Origin: an uncultured Kineosporia sp.
GTDB lineage: Bacteria; Actinomycetota; Actinomycetes; Actinomycetales; Kineosporiaceae
Direction: 5' to 3'
DNA: 6,531 nt
NCBI GenBank assembly: GCA_937859855.1
Contig: CALMAR010000065.1
Location: 5,016-11,546 of the forward strand
The stretch's first letter is position 1. Every line of letters starts with the position of its first letter. Positions 1 to 5,134 of this stretch are shown in pieces. Position numbers and translations under genes: made by a program. The notes under the pieces were generated by a model that was given only the letters and a program-made list of their open reading frames with translations, was not told the DNA's origin and did no database searches.

Positions 1-586
1 GGCCGCTGCCCTGGCCGGCGCGACGGCCCAGGACGTGCTGGTGCTGCGGGTACCGGAGCCCCGGCTGGACGAGGCCATCAGCGCGGTGGCCGCGATCGGG
101 ACCGAGTTGACCCGGACCACGAGCAGTCAGGATGTGACCGCCGTGCTGGCTGACCTGGAGAGCCGGGAGAGCAGCCAGCGAGCCTCGGTCGCGCGGGTCC
201 GGGCGCTGATGGTCAGAGCCACCTCACTTCAGGACATCGTCCTGCTGGAATCCGAATTGTCCCACCGGGAAACGGACCTGGAAGCCGCCGAGGCCAGCCG
301 CCGGGCGCTGGCCGATCAGGCCGCGCAGGCGACCTTCACGGTCACCCTGACCACGTCCAGCCAGCCCAGCGACGGCAAGCGGGACGACAACGGCTTCCTC
401 GCCGGTCTGGACAAGGGCTGGCACGCGCTGCTGGCCAGTACCGGGGTACTGCTGACCATCGCCGGAGCGAGCCTGCCGGTGCTGATCGTGCTGCTGGCGC
501 TGGCCTGGCCCTCCTACCGGCTGTTCCGCCGGTACCGCCCGGCCGGTCGCAGACCGGCCCCCCCGGCGCGCACTGAAACCACCTAG
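1..586 (+). CDS. DUF4349 domain-containing membrane protein, 3' part only
   Basis: This is the C-terminal part of a DUF4349 protein; the open frame runs in from position 2 and the true start lies outside the window. Family hallmarks are the strand [14 protein letters not shown] (from about nt 38), then [15 protein letters not shown] (about nt 122-166), followed by an Ala/Glu/Arg-rich helical stretch likely to form a coiled coil, and a short beta segment ATFTVTLTT (about nt 332-358). A hydrophobic segment at about nt 440-515 ([20 protein letters not shown]) is a clear membrane anchor, followed by a basic cytoplasmic tail ([12 protein letters not shown]). Known family members usually start with a lipoprotein or export signal, which would place the coiled-coil part outside the membrane, but that end is not visible here. 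Its biochemical function is unknown. The gene converges on hemE and shares stop-codon bases with it. I am confident of the family and cannot say what it does. Confidence 0.85.
   Translation, partial: AAALAGATAQDVLVLRVPEPRLDEAISAVAAIGTELTRTTSSQDVTAVLADLESRESSQRASVARVRALMVRATSLQDIVLLESELSHRETDLEAAEASRRALADQAAQATFTVTLTTSSQPSDGKRDDNGFLAGLDKGWHALLASTGVLLTIAGASLPVLIVLLALAWPSYRLFRRYRPAGRRPAPPARTETT
541..559 (-). terminator. Perfect 8-bp hairpin just downstream of hemE, possible terminator
   Basis: GGCCGGTC (541-548) and GACCGGCC (552-559) are exact inverted repeats around a 3-nt loop, GCA. The hairpin begins 23 nt past the hemE stop on the minus strand and lies inside the last codons of the DUF4349 gene. 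There is no T tract after it on either strand, so it is not a classical intrinsic terminator, although actinobacterial terminators often lack one. It could equally be chance in codons for Arg, Pro and Ala. Placement after hemE is the main support. Confidence 0.35.
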
Positions 587-1680
587 GCGCCCCCGCCGGC
601 CGCCTGCACCGCCTCGGCCACCCGGGCCAAGACGTCCGGGTCGGCATCGGGGGGGACGCCGTGGCCGAGGTTGAAGACATGCCCGAAGGTCCGGCGCCCG
701 GCCTGGACGATCTCCTGGATCCGCTGGGCGAGCACCGGCCAGGGCGCGAAAAGCATGGCGGGATCCAAGTTGCCCTGCACGGCGATCTCCGGCCCGATCC
801 GCCGCGCGGCCTCGTCCAGTTCCAGCCGGAAGTCGACCCCCACCGCCGATGCACCGGCCTGCGCCATCGCCGGCAGCAGTTCTCCGGTACCCACGCCGAA
901 ATGGATTCGCGGCAGATCCGGCGCCAGATCGCGGACGGCGCCCAGCACGGCCGCGGACGCGGGCTGCACCTGCCGCCGGTAGTCGGCGGCTGAGATCGCC
1001 CCGGCCCAGGAGTCGAACAGCTGGACGGCGGAGGCGCCGGCCGCCACCTGCACCCGCAGGAACTGGGCCGAGATCTGGGCCAGCCGCTCCAGCAGCATCA
1101 TCCACAGCGCCGGATCGGCGTGCATCAGCGCCTTGGTCTTCAGCAGTTCCCGGCTCGGGCCGCCCTCCACCAGGTAGGAGGCCAGAGTGAACGGAGCACC
1201 GGCGAAGCCGATCAGCGGAGTGGCTCCCAGTTCGGCGGTGAGCAGCCGGACCGCTTGTGCGACGTCCTCGACCAGATCGGGGGTGAGCGGCGGGAGCCGC
1301 GCCAGGTCGGCGGCGGAGCGGAACGGCTGGGCGATCACCGGCCCGACGCCGGGCCGGATGTCCAGGTCGACGCCGACCGCCTTGAGCGGAACCACGATGT
1401 CGGAATAGAGGATCGCGGCGTCGACCCGGTAGCGGCGGACCGGCTGCATCGTGATCTCGGCGACCATCTCCGGGCGGCGGCAACTGTCCAGCATCGGCAC
1501 CCCCTCGCGGATGGCCCGATACTCCGGCAGGGATCGCCCCGCCTGGCGCATGAACCAGACCGGGGGGTGAACGGGCGGCTGGCCACGCAGCGCCGCCAGC
1601 ACAGGAGCCTGGGCCAGCCTCGGATCGGGTCGCGCGACGTCCAGCGGGTCGAGGTCCAGCGCCACGGCGGAAGGTGCCAC
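583..1680 (-). CDS. hemE: Uroporphyrinogen decarboxylase (HemE)
   Basis: HemE removes the four acetate carboxyl groups of uroporphyrinogen III to give coproporphyrinogen III in cytoplasmic heme synthesis, without a cofactor. The 365-residue product has the usual family length. Both family signatures are present: [10 protein letters not shown] at residues 40-49 and [16 protein letters not shown] at 158-173. Residues matching the known active site are Arg45, Asp94 (in LYSDIVVP), Tyr169 and His340 (in FNLGHG). The GTG start at 1678-1680 is supported by a GGGAGG ribosome site ending 8 nt upstream. A second in-frame GTG lies five codons in, without such a site. The gene is divergent from the DUF3000 gene and convergent with the DUF4349 gene. 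No other heme gene is in the window. Function is essentially certain. Confidence 0.97.
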   Translation of the reverse strand: MAPSAVALDLDPLDVARPDPRLAQAPVLAALRGQPPVHPPVWFMRQAGRSLPEYRAIREGVPMLDSCRRPEMVAEITMQPVRRYRVDAAILYSDIVVPLKAVGVDLDIRPGVGPVIAQPFRSAADLARLPPLTPDLVEDVAQAVRLLTAELGATPLIGFAGAPFTLASYLVEGGPSRELLKTKALMHADPALWMMLLERLAQISAQFLRVQVAAGASAVQLFDSWAGAISAADYRRQVQPASAAVLGAVRDLAPDLPRIHFGVGTGELLPAMAQAGASAVGVDFRLELDEAARRIGPEIAVQGNLDPAMLFAPWPVLAQRIQEIVQAGRRTFGHVFNLGHGVPPDADPDVLARVAEAVQAAGGGA

Positions 1681-1683
1681 CCG

Positions 1684-1699
1684 CGGATCCTCCCATCCG
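1684..1699 (-). promoter_or_regulatory. hemE ribosome binding site held in a small hairpin loop
   Basis: On the minus strand CGGAT (1695-1699) and ATCCG (1684-1688) form a 5-bp inverted repeat whose 6-nt loop is exactly GGGAGG, the hemE Shine-Dalgarno sequence. The site fixes the GTG start at 1680. Whether the stem forms in the transcript is unknown; a 5-bp stem is weak, and the loop would leave the site exposed rather than hidden. Confidence 0.5.
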
Positions 1700-1771
1700 G
1701 TTTCACCGGCCCGCGCGCCAGTGCCTGGTCACCATGGCGCGTCATTGCCGAAAAGTGCCGGATCGTCACCG

Positions 1772-1777
1772 TACGCT
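1772..1777 (+). promoter_or_regulatory. Candidate -10 element of a leaderless DUF3000 promoter
   Basis: TACGCT fits the TANNNT pattern typical of actinobacterial -10 elements and lies 6 nt before the GTG at 1784, so transcription could begin on the start codon itself. No convincing -35 hexamer was found at the right distance; TTGCC around 1745 is too far away. This is a placement argument only. Confidence 0.35.
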
Positions 1778-1783
1778 GCCGGA

Positions 1784-2359
1784 GTGGCTGTGCATGGAAA
1801 GCCCGGGGATGTGCCTGGGCAGTTCCTCGAGGTGGCCACCCGTCTGCGCGCGGCTCAGTTGCGCCCAGAGATCCTGGTCGAGGAGATGCCTGCTCCTCAG
1901 CGGATTGCTCCCTTCTCCACCGCGCTGAGTGCCGAGGCGGTCAGCGGTGACGTGGAGCTGGCCACCGGACGCTTCGTCCTGCTGCACGACCCGTCTGGAC
2001 CGCAGTCGTGGGCGGGCACCTACCGCATCGTCACCTTCGTCCGGGCCGATCTGGAGTCGGAGGTCAGCACCGATCCGATGCTGGGCCAGGTCGGCTGGTC
2101 CTGGCTGGAGGACGCTCTGTCGTCGGTCAGCGCTCGCTACACCGCGGCGGGTGGAACGGTGACCCGGGTGATGTCGGAGAGCTTCGGTTCGCTGTCCGAC
2201 CGCGGGGCAACGGCGGAGATCGAGGTGCGGGCCTCGTGGACGCCGCTGGACGATCCGGTCATCCACCTGCAGGGCTGGGCCACCCTGATCTGCACGGTGG
2301 CCGGCCTTCCGCCGCTGTCGCCGGGAGTGTCGGCCCTCCCCCGCCGGCGCCTCACCTGA
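1784..2359 (+). CDS. DUF3000 family protein
   Basis: A roughly 190-residue protein of the DUF3000 family, which is restricted to Actinobacteria and has no known function. Recognisable blocks are LRPEILVEEMPAPQRIAPFS near the N-terminus, ELATGRFVLLHDPSGPQSW in the middle, then YRIVTFVRADLE, VGWSWLEDAL, GTVTRVMSESFG, DRGATAEIEVRASWTPL, and a C-terminal AGLPPLSPGV with a basic PRRR tail. No signal peptide or membrane segment is seen, so it is probably cytoplasmic. The start is not settled. GTG 1784 would suit a leaderless transcript; GTG 1790 has GGAG 5 nt upstream; an ATG at 1721 would add 21 residues without family resemblance. The gene diverges from hemE across about 100 bp. The next gene, a regulator, starts 90 bp after its stop on the same strand and may share the transcript or have its own promoter. 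Confidence 0.88.
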   Translation: MAVHGKPGDVPGQFLEVATRLRAAQLRPEILVEEMPAPQRIAPFSTALSAEAVSGDVELATGRFVLLHDPSGPQSWAGTYRIVTFVRADLESEVSTDPMLGQVGWSWLEDALSSVSARYTAAGGTVTRVMSESFGSLSDRGATAEIEVRASWTPLDDPVIHLQGWATLICTVAGLPPLSPGVSALPRRRLT

Positions 2360-2364
2360 TGGAT

Positions 2365-2426
2365 CACCGGCCGGTGCCCGAGCTCGCGCACCCGGCTACC
2401 ATCGGTACACCTGCTGAAGCCTGCTG
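2365..2426 (+). promoter_or_regulatory. Leader of the ClgR/PopR-type gene with palindromes and a direct repeat
   Basis: The 90-bp gap before the regulator gene holds three small structures. CACCGGCCGGTG (2365-2376) is a perfect 12-bp palindrome. TACC-ATC-GGTA (2397-2407) is an inverted repeat that includes TACCAT (2397-2402), a possible -10 element. CTGCTG occurs at 2411-2416 and again at 2421-2426, 10 bp apart, close to one helical turn. The CTGCT core resembles the half-site in the clpP promoter region, so autoregulation is possible. All of these are short and none is decisive. Confidence 0.3.
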
Positions 2427-2449
2427 GGCCGCGAGAGCTGGGAGCCGCG

Positions 2450-2854
2450 ATGAGCGAGCCGCGTTCGATTCAGGTCATCTCCGCGCCGGCGCCCACCCAG
2501 AATGTGCGTCGTGAGCCGCTGCTGCGCTGGGTACTGGGAGACATTCTGCGCCAAATCAGGCTGCGCCAGCGCCGGACGCTGAAGGACGTCGCCCAGGACG
2601 CGCAGGTCTCAATGCCCTACCTATCCGAGGTGGAACGCGGGTTGAAGGAGGCGTCGTCCGAGGTTCTGGCCGCGATCTGCCAGGCGCTGGACCTGACCGT
2701 GTCCGACCTGCTGGGCCTGGCGCAGGGCGAGCTCAGCGCCGTCCGCGAATCCCGGTCCCTGGTCAGCCGGACCGAGCGGGCCACCGCAACCCTCAGCCAG
2801 CCGGGTGATCTCGGCGCCGGTCCGAGCTACGAGGTGTCCCTGTACGCCGCCTAG
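2450..2854 (+). CDS. XRE-family transcriptional regulator, ClgR/PopR type
   Basis: A 134-residue DNA-binding protein. Residues about 25-90 form a helix-turn-helix domain with [20 protein letters not shown], then [21 protein letters not shown] and [17 protein letters not shown]. The YLSEVERG(x)KEASSE core is characteristic of ClgR and its paralogue PopR, activators of clp protease genes in Actinobacteria. A clpP pair is encoded 0.8 kb away, so those genes are the likely target. Residues 100-134 form a Ser/Thr/Gly-rich, probably flexible tail ending LYAA. In PopR of Streptomyces the last two alanines are needed for degradation by ClpP, so this end may be a degron. About 20 extra residues precede the domain compared with short ClgR proteins. 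The ATG start has GGGAG 5 nt upstream. Whether it is the ClgR or PopR orthologue cannot be settled here; adjacency to a clpP pair favours PopR. Confidence 0.87.
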   Translation: MSEPRSIQVISAPAPTQNVRREPLLRWVLGDILRQIRLRQRRTLKDVAQDAQVSMPYLSEVERGLKEASSEVLAAICQALDLTVSDLLGLAQGELSAVRESRSLVSRTERATATLSQPGDLGAGPSYEVSLYAA

Positions 2855-2906
2855 ACGGGTGGCCGGCCGGAGATCCAGCGCCGATGCGGGCCGGACCGGC
2901 CGTCTA
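2852..2906. terminator. Inverted repeat spanning both stop codons, probable bidirectional terminator
   Basis: TAGACGG (2852-2858) and CCGTCTA (2900-2906) are exact 7-bp inverted repeats, and each contains the stop codon of one of the two convergent genes. Inside them, CCGGCCGG (2863-2870) can pair with CCGGaCCGG (2891-2899) with a single bulged A. This leaves a 20-nt loop and a 4-nt bulge (GTGG) on one side only. There is no T tract. The position, exactly filling the 49-bp gap between convergent genes, fits a terminator working from both sides. Confidence 0.55.
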
Positions 2907-3638
2907 ACGCAGTTGCCCGGCCACGAGCAGGAACAGCGGCACGCGCAGCCGGCGGCTGAATTCTGCTTGGTCGCCCGCGAAGAGTTCGCGCACCGGAGCG
3001 CACTCGCTCAGTCCGGTCACGCTGAACCCGCTGTGGAGCAGGGCGGTCACGTAGTCCCCGACAGTACGGTGCTGCCAGGTCACATTGCTGCCCAGCCAGG
3101 TCCGGGCCCGGGGCCCCGGGCTGAAGTAGTCGTCGACCAGCCAGGACGTGCGCGGTTGTCCCGCCGGGGTGACGGCCTCAGCAGAGGTGATGACCGGGTG
3201 CACCACGGTGAAGACCAGCCGGCCGCCATCCCCCAAGCCTGAGGCACAGGCGTCCAGCACCCGGGCCAGGTCCGCCACGTAGTGCAGCGCCAGCCGGGAG
3301 ACGATGAGGTCCAGGCTGGAAGGGTCCGGGGTGAACGACTCGATGGCCGCTTCTTCCAGCCGGACACCAGGCAGATCGGCCAGTGAGGCGCGAGCGGCTG
3401 AGAGCATCGGCTCCGATGAGTCGACGCCCAGATAACTGACCGCGCCGGCCGTCAGCAGCGACCGCGCGATGCTGGCATCGCCGCAACCCAGATCGGCAAC
3501 CCGCAGCCCATCCAGTGAGCCGAGAGCCTTCCGAAGGGCCGGCTCTTCCATCACCAGGTTCGGACTGCTCACCTCGGTGTGCCGGTGCCTCAGATACCGG
3601 CCCACTGTCACCGGATCGCGGTAGAAGCTTTCGGACAC
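2904..3638 (-). CDS. Class I SAM-dependent methyltransferase
   Basis: A 244-residue cytoplasmic methyltransferase of the type 11 (UbiE-like) fold. Motif I is VADLGCGDA (residues 47-55), which binds S-adenosylmethionine; the acidic residue ending the second strand is Asp73 in YLGVDSSEPML. DLIVSRLALHYVADL (110-124) and GGRLVFTVVHPV (138-149) are the usual later motifs. The C-terminal part, with WLVDDYF (166-172), WQHRTVGDYVTALLHSGF (188-205) and a final hydrophobic strand, should form the substrate lid. The substrate is unknown; it could be a small molecule or a protein. The start is GTG at 3636-3638 with no good ribosome site: a GGGGG run lies about 12 nt upstream, next to a hairpin. It follows the second clpP gene by 42 nt on the same strand, so it is probably the last gene of the clpP operon. 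I see no sequence feature that explains a link to proteolysis. Confidence 0.85.
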   Translation of the reverse strand: MSESFYRDPVTVGRYLRHRHTEVSSPNLVMEEPALRKALGSLDGLRVADLGCGDASIARSLLTAGAVSYLGVDSSEPMLSAARASLADLPGVRLEEAAIESFTPDPSSLDLIVSRLALHYVADLARVLDACASGLGDGGRLVFTVVHPVITSAEAVTPAGQPRTSWLVDDYFSPGPRARTWLGSNVTWQHRTVGDYVTALLHSGFSVTGLSECAPVRELFAGDQAEFSRRLRVPLFLLVAGQLR

Positions 3639-3653
3639 AGGAACAGCATGCCC

Positions 3654-3668
3654 CCGGGCGAAGCCCGG
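3654..3668 (-). promoter_or_regulatory. Hairpin between the second clpP and the methyltransferase gene
   Basis: CCGGGC (3654-3659) and GCCCGG (3663-3668) form a perfect 6-bp stem with a 3-nt loop. It lies 12 nt after the clpP stop and 15 nt before the methyltransferase GTG on the minus strand. No T run follows it, so full termination is unlikely. It touches the only G-rich stretch that could serve as a ribosome site for the methyltransferase, so it could lower expression of the last gene or stabilise the clpP message. Confidence 0.4.
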
Positions 3669-3680
3669 CCACCGCCACTC

Positions 3681-4304
3681 TCAAAGAGCCAGCGCTTCTG
3701 CCCGGCTCGATCCCGGCTTCCGGCTGGTGATCATCTCGTCGGCCAGGCCATAGGCGATGGCCTCCTGGGCGTCGAAGATCCGGTCCCGATCGGTGTCGGT
3801 TCGCAGCCGCTCGACCTGCTGGCCGGTGTGCCGGGCCAGGATCTGCTCCATCTGGGCCCGGATCCGCAGCACCTCCTTGGCCTGCAACGACAGATCCGAC
3901 ACCGTGCCCTGGCCGCCGGTGGACGGCTGATGCAACAGCACCCGGGAGTGTTCCAGCACGTAGCGCCGGCCCGGGCTGCCGGCCGCCAGCAGTACCGCTG
4001 CCGCCGAGGCCGCCTGGCCCATGCAGTACGTCGCCACCGCGGGCCGGACGAACTGAAGGGTGTCGTAGATCGCGGTCAGCGCCGTGGCCGAGCCACCCGG
4101 CGAGTTGATGTAGAGGCTGATCTCCTGATCGGCGTCCTCGTGTTCCAGATGCAGCAATTGGGCCATCACCACGTTGGCCACTCCGTCGTCGATCTCGGTA
4201 CCGAGGAAGATGATCCGATCGGTCAACAGGCGGCTGAAAACGTCGAAAGCGCGTTCCCCGCGGGGACTTCGCTCGATCACCGTCGGAATCGTGTACTGCG
4301 CCAT
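3681..4304 (-). CDS. clpP: ATP-dependent Clp protease proteolytic subunit, second gene of the pair
   Basis: A 207-residue ClpP serine peptidase. ClpP subunits form a 14-subunit barrel that degrades proteins unfolded by ClpX or ClpC. The N-terminus [24 protein letters not shown] (residues 4-27) is the standard axial-loop region, with processing expected a few residues in. The catalytic triad is complete: Ser100 in MGQAASAA, His125 in LLHQPS, Asp174 in TDRDRIF. The oligomerisation block YINSPGGS (65-72) and the MAQLL segment are intact. [14 protein letters not shown] and ARHTGQ resemble the ClpP2/ClpP4 side of the actinobacterial ClpP families. The ATG follows the upstream clpP stop by only 3 nt, so the two are translationally coupled and were probably selected for balanced synthesis, as in known mixed ClpP barrels. 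The tail [13 protein letters not shown] is not conserved. ClpP identity is certain; which subfamily is less so. Confidence 0.96.
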   Translation of the reverse strand: MAQYTIPTVIERSPRGERAFDVFSRLLTDRIIFLGTEIDDGVANVVMAQLLHLEHEDADQEISLYINSPGGSATALTAIYDTLQFVRPAVATYCMGQAASAAAVLLAAGSPGRRYVLEHSRVLLHQPSTGGQGTVSDLSLQAKEVLRIRAQMEQILARHTGQQVERLRTDTDRDRIFDAQEAIAYGLADEMITSRKPGSSRAEALAL

Positions 4305-4307
4305 GGT

Positions 4308-4931
4308 TCAGAGCCCTGCCCTTCGTCCGATCGAAGCTGGCCGGATGTCATCCAGCGTGGTCACGACCTGATCGACCATTCCGTACTCGCGGGCCTGGTC
4401 GGCGGTGAACCAGCGGTCCCGGTCGCTGTCGGCCGTGATCGTCTCGACACTCTGCCCGGTGTTCTGGGCGATCAGCCGATGCATCAATTCTTTGGTGTAC
4501 TCAAGGTTCTCGGCCTGAATGGCGATGTCGACGGCGGTGCCGCCGATGCCTGCCGATGGCTGATGCATCATGATCCGGGCATGGGGCAGGCTGAACCGCT
4601 TGCCCTTGGCGCCGGAGCAGAGCAGGAACTGCCCCATGCTGGCAGCGAAGCCCATGGCCAGGGTGCCGACATCGTTGGGAATCAGCCGCATCGTGTCGAA
4701 GATGGCCATTCCGGCGCTGATCGAGCCGCCGGGTGAGTTGATGTACATGGTGATGTCCGAGCGCGAGTCCTCGGCTGACAGCAACAGCAGCTGGGCGCAG
4801 ATCCGATTCGCGATCCGGTCATCGACCTCCTGGCCGAGCACGACGATCCGCTGGTACAGCAACTGCTGCGCCAGCTGATCCTCCAAGCGGCCACCGGTCA
4901 GCTGTTCCTGGAACCTGATCTCGGTACTCAT
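4308..4931 (-). CDS. clpP: ATP-dependent Clp protease proteolytic subunit, ClpP1-like, first gene of the pair
   Basis: A 207-residue ClpP peptidase with a complete triad: Ser98 in MGFAASMGQ, His123 in MMHQPS, Asp172 in [26 protein letters not shown] (63-81) and DIAIQAENL are typical. Similarity to actinobacterial ClpP1/ClpP3 is clear (AASMGQFLL, KGKRFSLPHARIMMHQ). The N-terminus differs from ordinary ClpP: MSTEIRFQEQLTGGRLEDQLAQQLLYQRI lacks the IPxVIE..RGER axial-loop motif found in its partner, so contact with the ATPase may rest on the other ring. The ATG at 4929-4931 is preferred because the ClpP fold begins right after it; its ribosome site, GGTGAT 6 nt upstream, is weak. Longer readings up to 5195 would run through the promoter repeats and carry no ClpP sequence. 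It heads a minus-strand operon with the second clpP and a methyltransferase. Its promoter region is probably controlled by the nearby ClgR/PopR-type protein. Confidence 0.95.
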   Translation of the reverse strand: MSTEIRFQEQLTGGRLEDQLAQQLLYQRIVVLGQEVDDRIANRICAQLLLLSAEDSRSDITMYINSPGGSISAGMAIFDTMRLIPNDVGTLAMGFAASMGQFLLCSGAKGKRFSLPHARIMMHQPSAGIGGTAVDIAIQAENLEYTKELMHRLIAQNTGQSVETITADSDRDRWFTADQAREYGMVDQVVTTLDDIRPASIGRRAGL

Positions 4932-4948
4932 ACGATCACCATCGCCCG

Positions 4949-4954
4949 AGTACA
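4949..4954 (-). promoter_or_regulatory. Candidate -10 element of the clpP operon
   Basis: On the minus strand TGTACT is read 17 nt downstream of GCAGAT, the end of the promoter-proximal palindrome. If this is the -10 hexamer, the expected -35 position falls on the palindrome, which is where an activator compensating for a poor -35 would bind. No consensus -35 exists at that spacing. A TTGACC further upstream (5048-5053) has no good -10 at 17 nt. Confidence 0.25.
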
Positions 4955-4972
4955 AACAGCTCGGAAGCCCCA

Positions 4973-5002
4973 TCTGCCTGAAGCAGATCCGCTGGCAGCA
5001 GA
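4973..5002 (-). promoter_or_regulatory. Two abutting near-palindromes, probable activator operator of the clpP operon
   Basis: Read on the + strand, TCTGCC-TGA-AGCAGA (4973-4987) is followed without a gap by TCCGCT-GGC-AGCAGA (4988-5002). Each 15-bp unit is two 6-bp arms around 3 bp, with one mismatch between arms. Widening the first by one base gives the exact inverted repeat ATCTGC-N5-GCAGAT (4972-4988). As I recall it, the PopR operator described in Streptomyces is also a tandem TCTGCC-N3-GGCAGA palindrome; that recollection needs checking. Position upstream of the clpP start, between it and the divergent regulator gene, fits a binding site for the ClgR/PopR-type protein. Confidence 0.55.
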
Positions 5003-5049
5003 GCGCTTTCGCGCGGTTGAAGCAGAGCGCTTCGCGCGGTGGCAGCAGG
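4997..5049. repeat. Tandem direct repeat of 23-24 bp in the clpP/LuxR divergent spacer
   Basis: Two adjacent copies are seen: 4997-5020 begins AGCAGAGCGCTTTCGCGCGG and 5021-5043 begins AGCAGAGCGCTTCGCGCGG, differing by one T in the middle and at the last few bases. A third copy starts at 5044 with AGCAGG and then diverges. Each copy contains GCGC-N3/4-GCGC, an inverted repeat. AGCAGA, the operator half-site, also starts at 4982, so the half-site recurs at 4982, 4997, 5021 and, as AGCAGG, 5044. The array lies upstream of both divergent genes. Confidence 0.8.
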
Positions 5050-5096
5050 TCAAGCCCAGCGCACCGGATGCCGATCAGAACAGGAGGACAAACCAT

Positions 5097-5113
5097 CGGC
5101 CGGTCCCCGGCCG
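5097..5113 (+). promoter_or_regulatory. Perfect 7-bp hairpin in the leader of the LuxR-type gene
   Basis: CGGCCGG (5097-5103) and CCGGCCG (5107-5113) are exact inverted repeats with loop TCC. The hairpin ends 9 nt before the GGAGG ribosome site of the LuxR-type gene. An unused AGGAGG lies just upstream near 5082-5087, with no ATG, GTG or TTG at a suitable distance. The structure may affect translation or be a dyad bound by a regulator; nothing decides between these. Confidence 0.35.
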
Positions 5114-5134
5114 CATTCGCATGGAGGCGCAGAG

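Noticed and set aside
224..1696. A 490-residue open frame on the minus strand covering hemE
   Set aside because: It is read in another frame of the hemE strand, is Gly/Arg/Pro-rich with no family resemblance, and persists only because stop codons are rare at this GC content. The 583-1680 frame carries all HemE motifs.
1721..1783. An earlier ATG start for the DUF3000 protein
   Set aside because: The added residues do not resemble the family and would cover the likely promoter; no ribosome site precedes it.
3579..4736. A 385-residue + strand open frame opposite the second clpP gene and part of the first
   Set aside because: It is antisense to two unmistakable ClpP genes and its translation resembles no known protein composition; it is a high-GC shadow.
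4997..5040. Classical ClgR box (CGC-N5-GCG spacing) in the repeats
   Set aside because: The GCGC dyads have 3-4 bp between arms and do not give CGC and GCG at the required spacing, so the known ClgR consensus is not met exactly.
4997..5049. CRISPR array or plasmid-type iterons
   Set aside because: Only about two and a half directly adjacent units with no spacers, and no Cas or replication gene nearby. A promoter operator array explains it better.
5039..5134. A 32-residue N-terminal extension of the LuxR-type protein from ATG 5039
   Set aside because: It starts inside the direct repeats, and a good GGAGG site is placed for the GTG at 5135.
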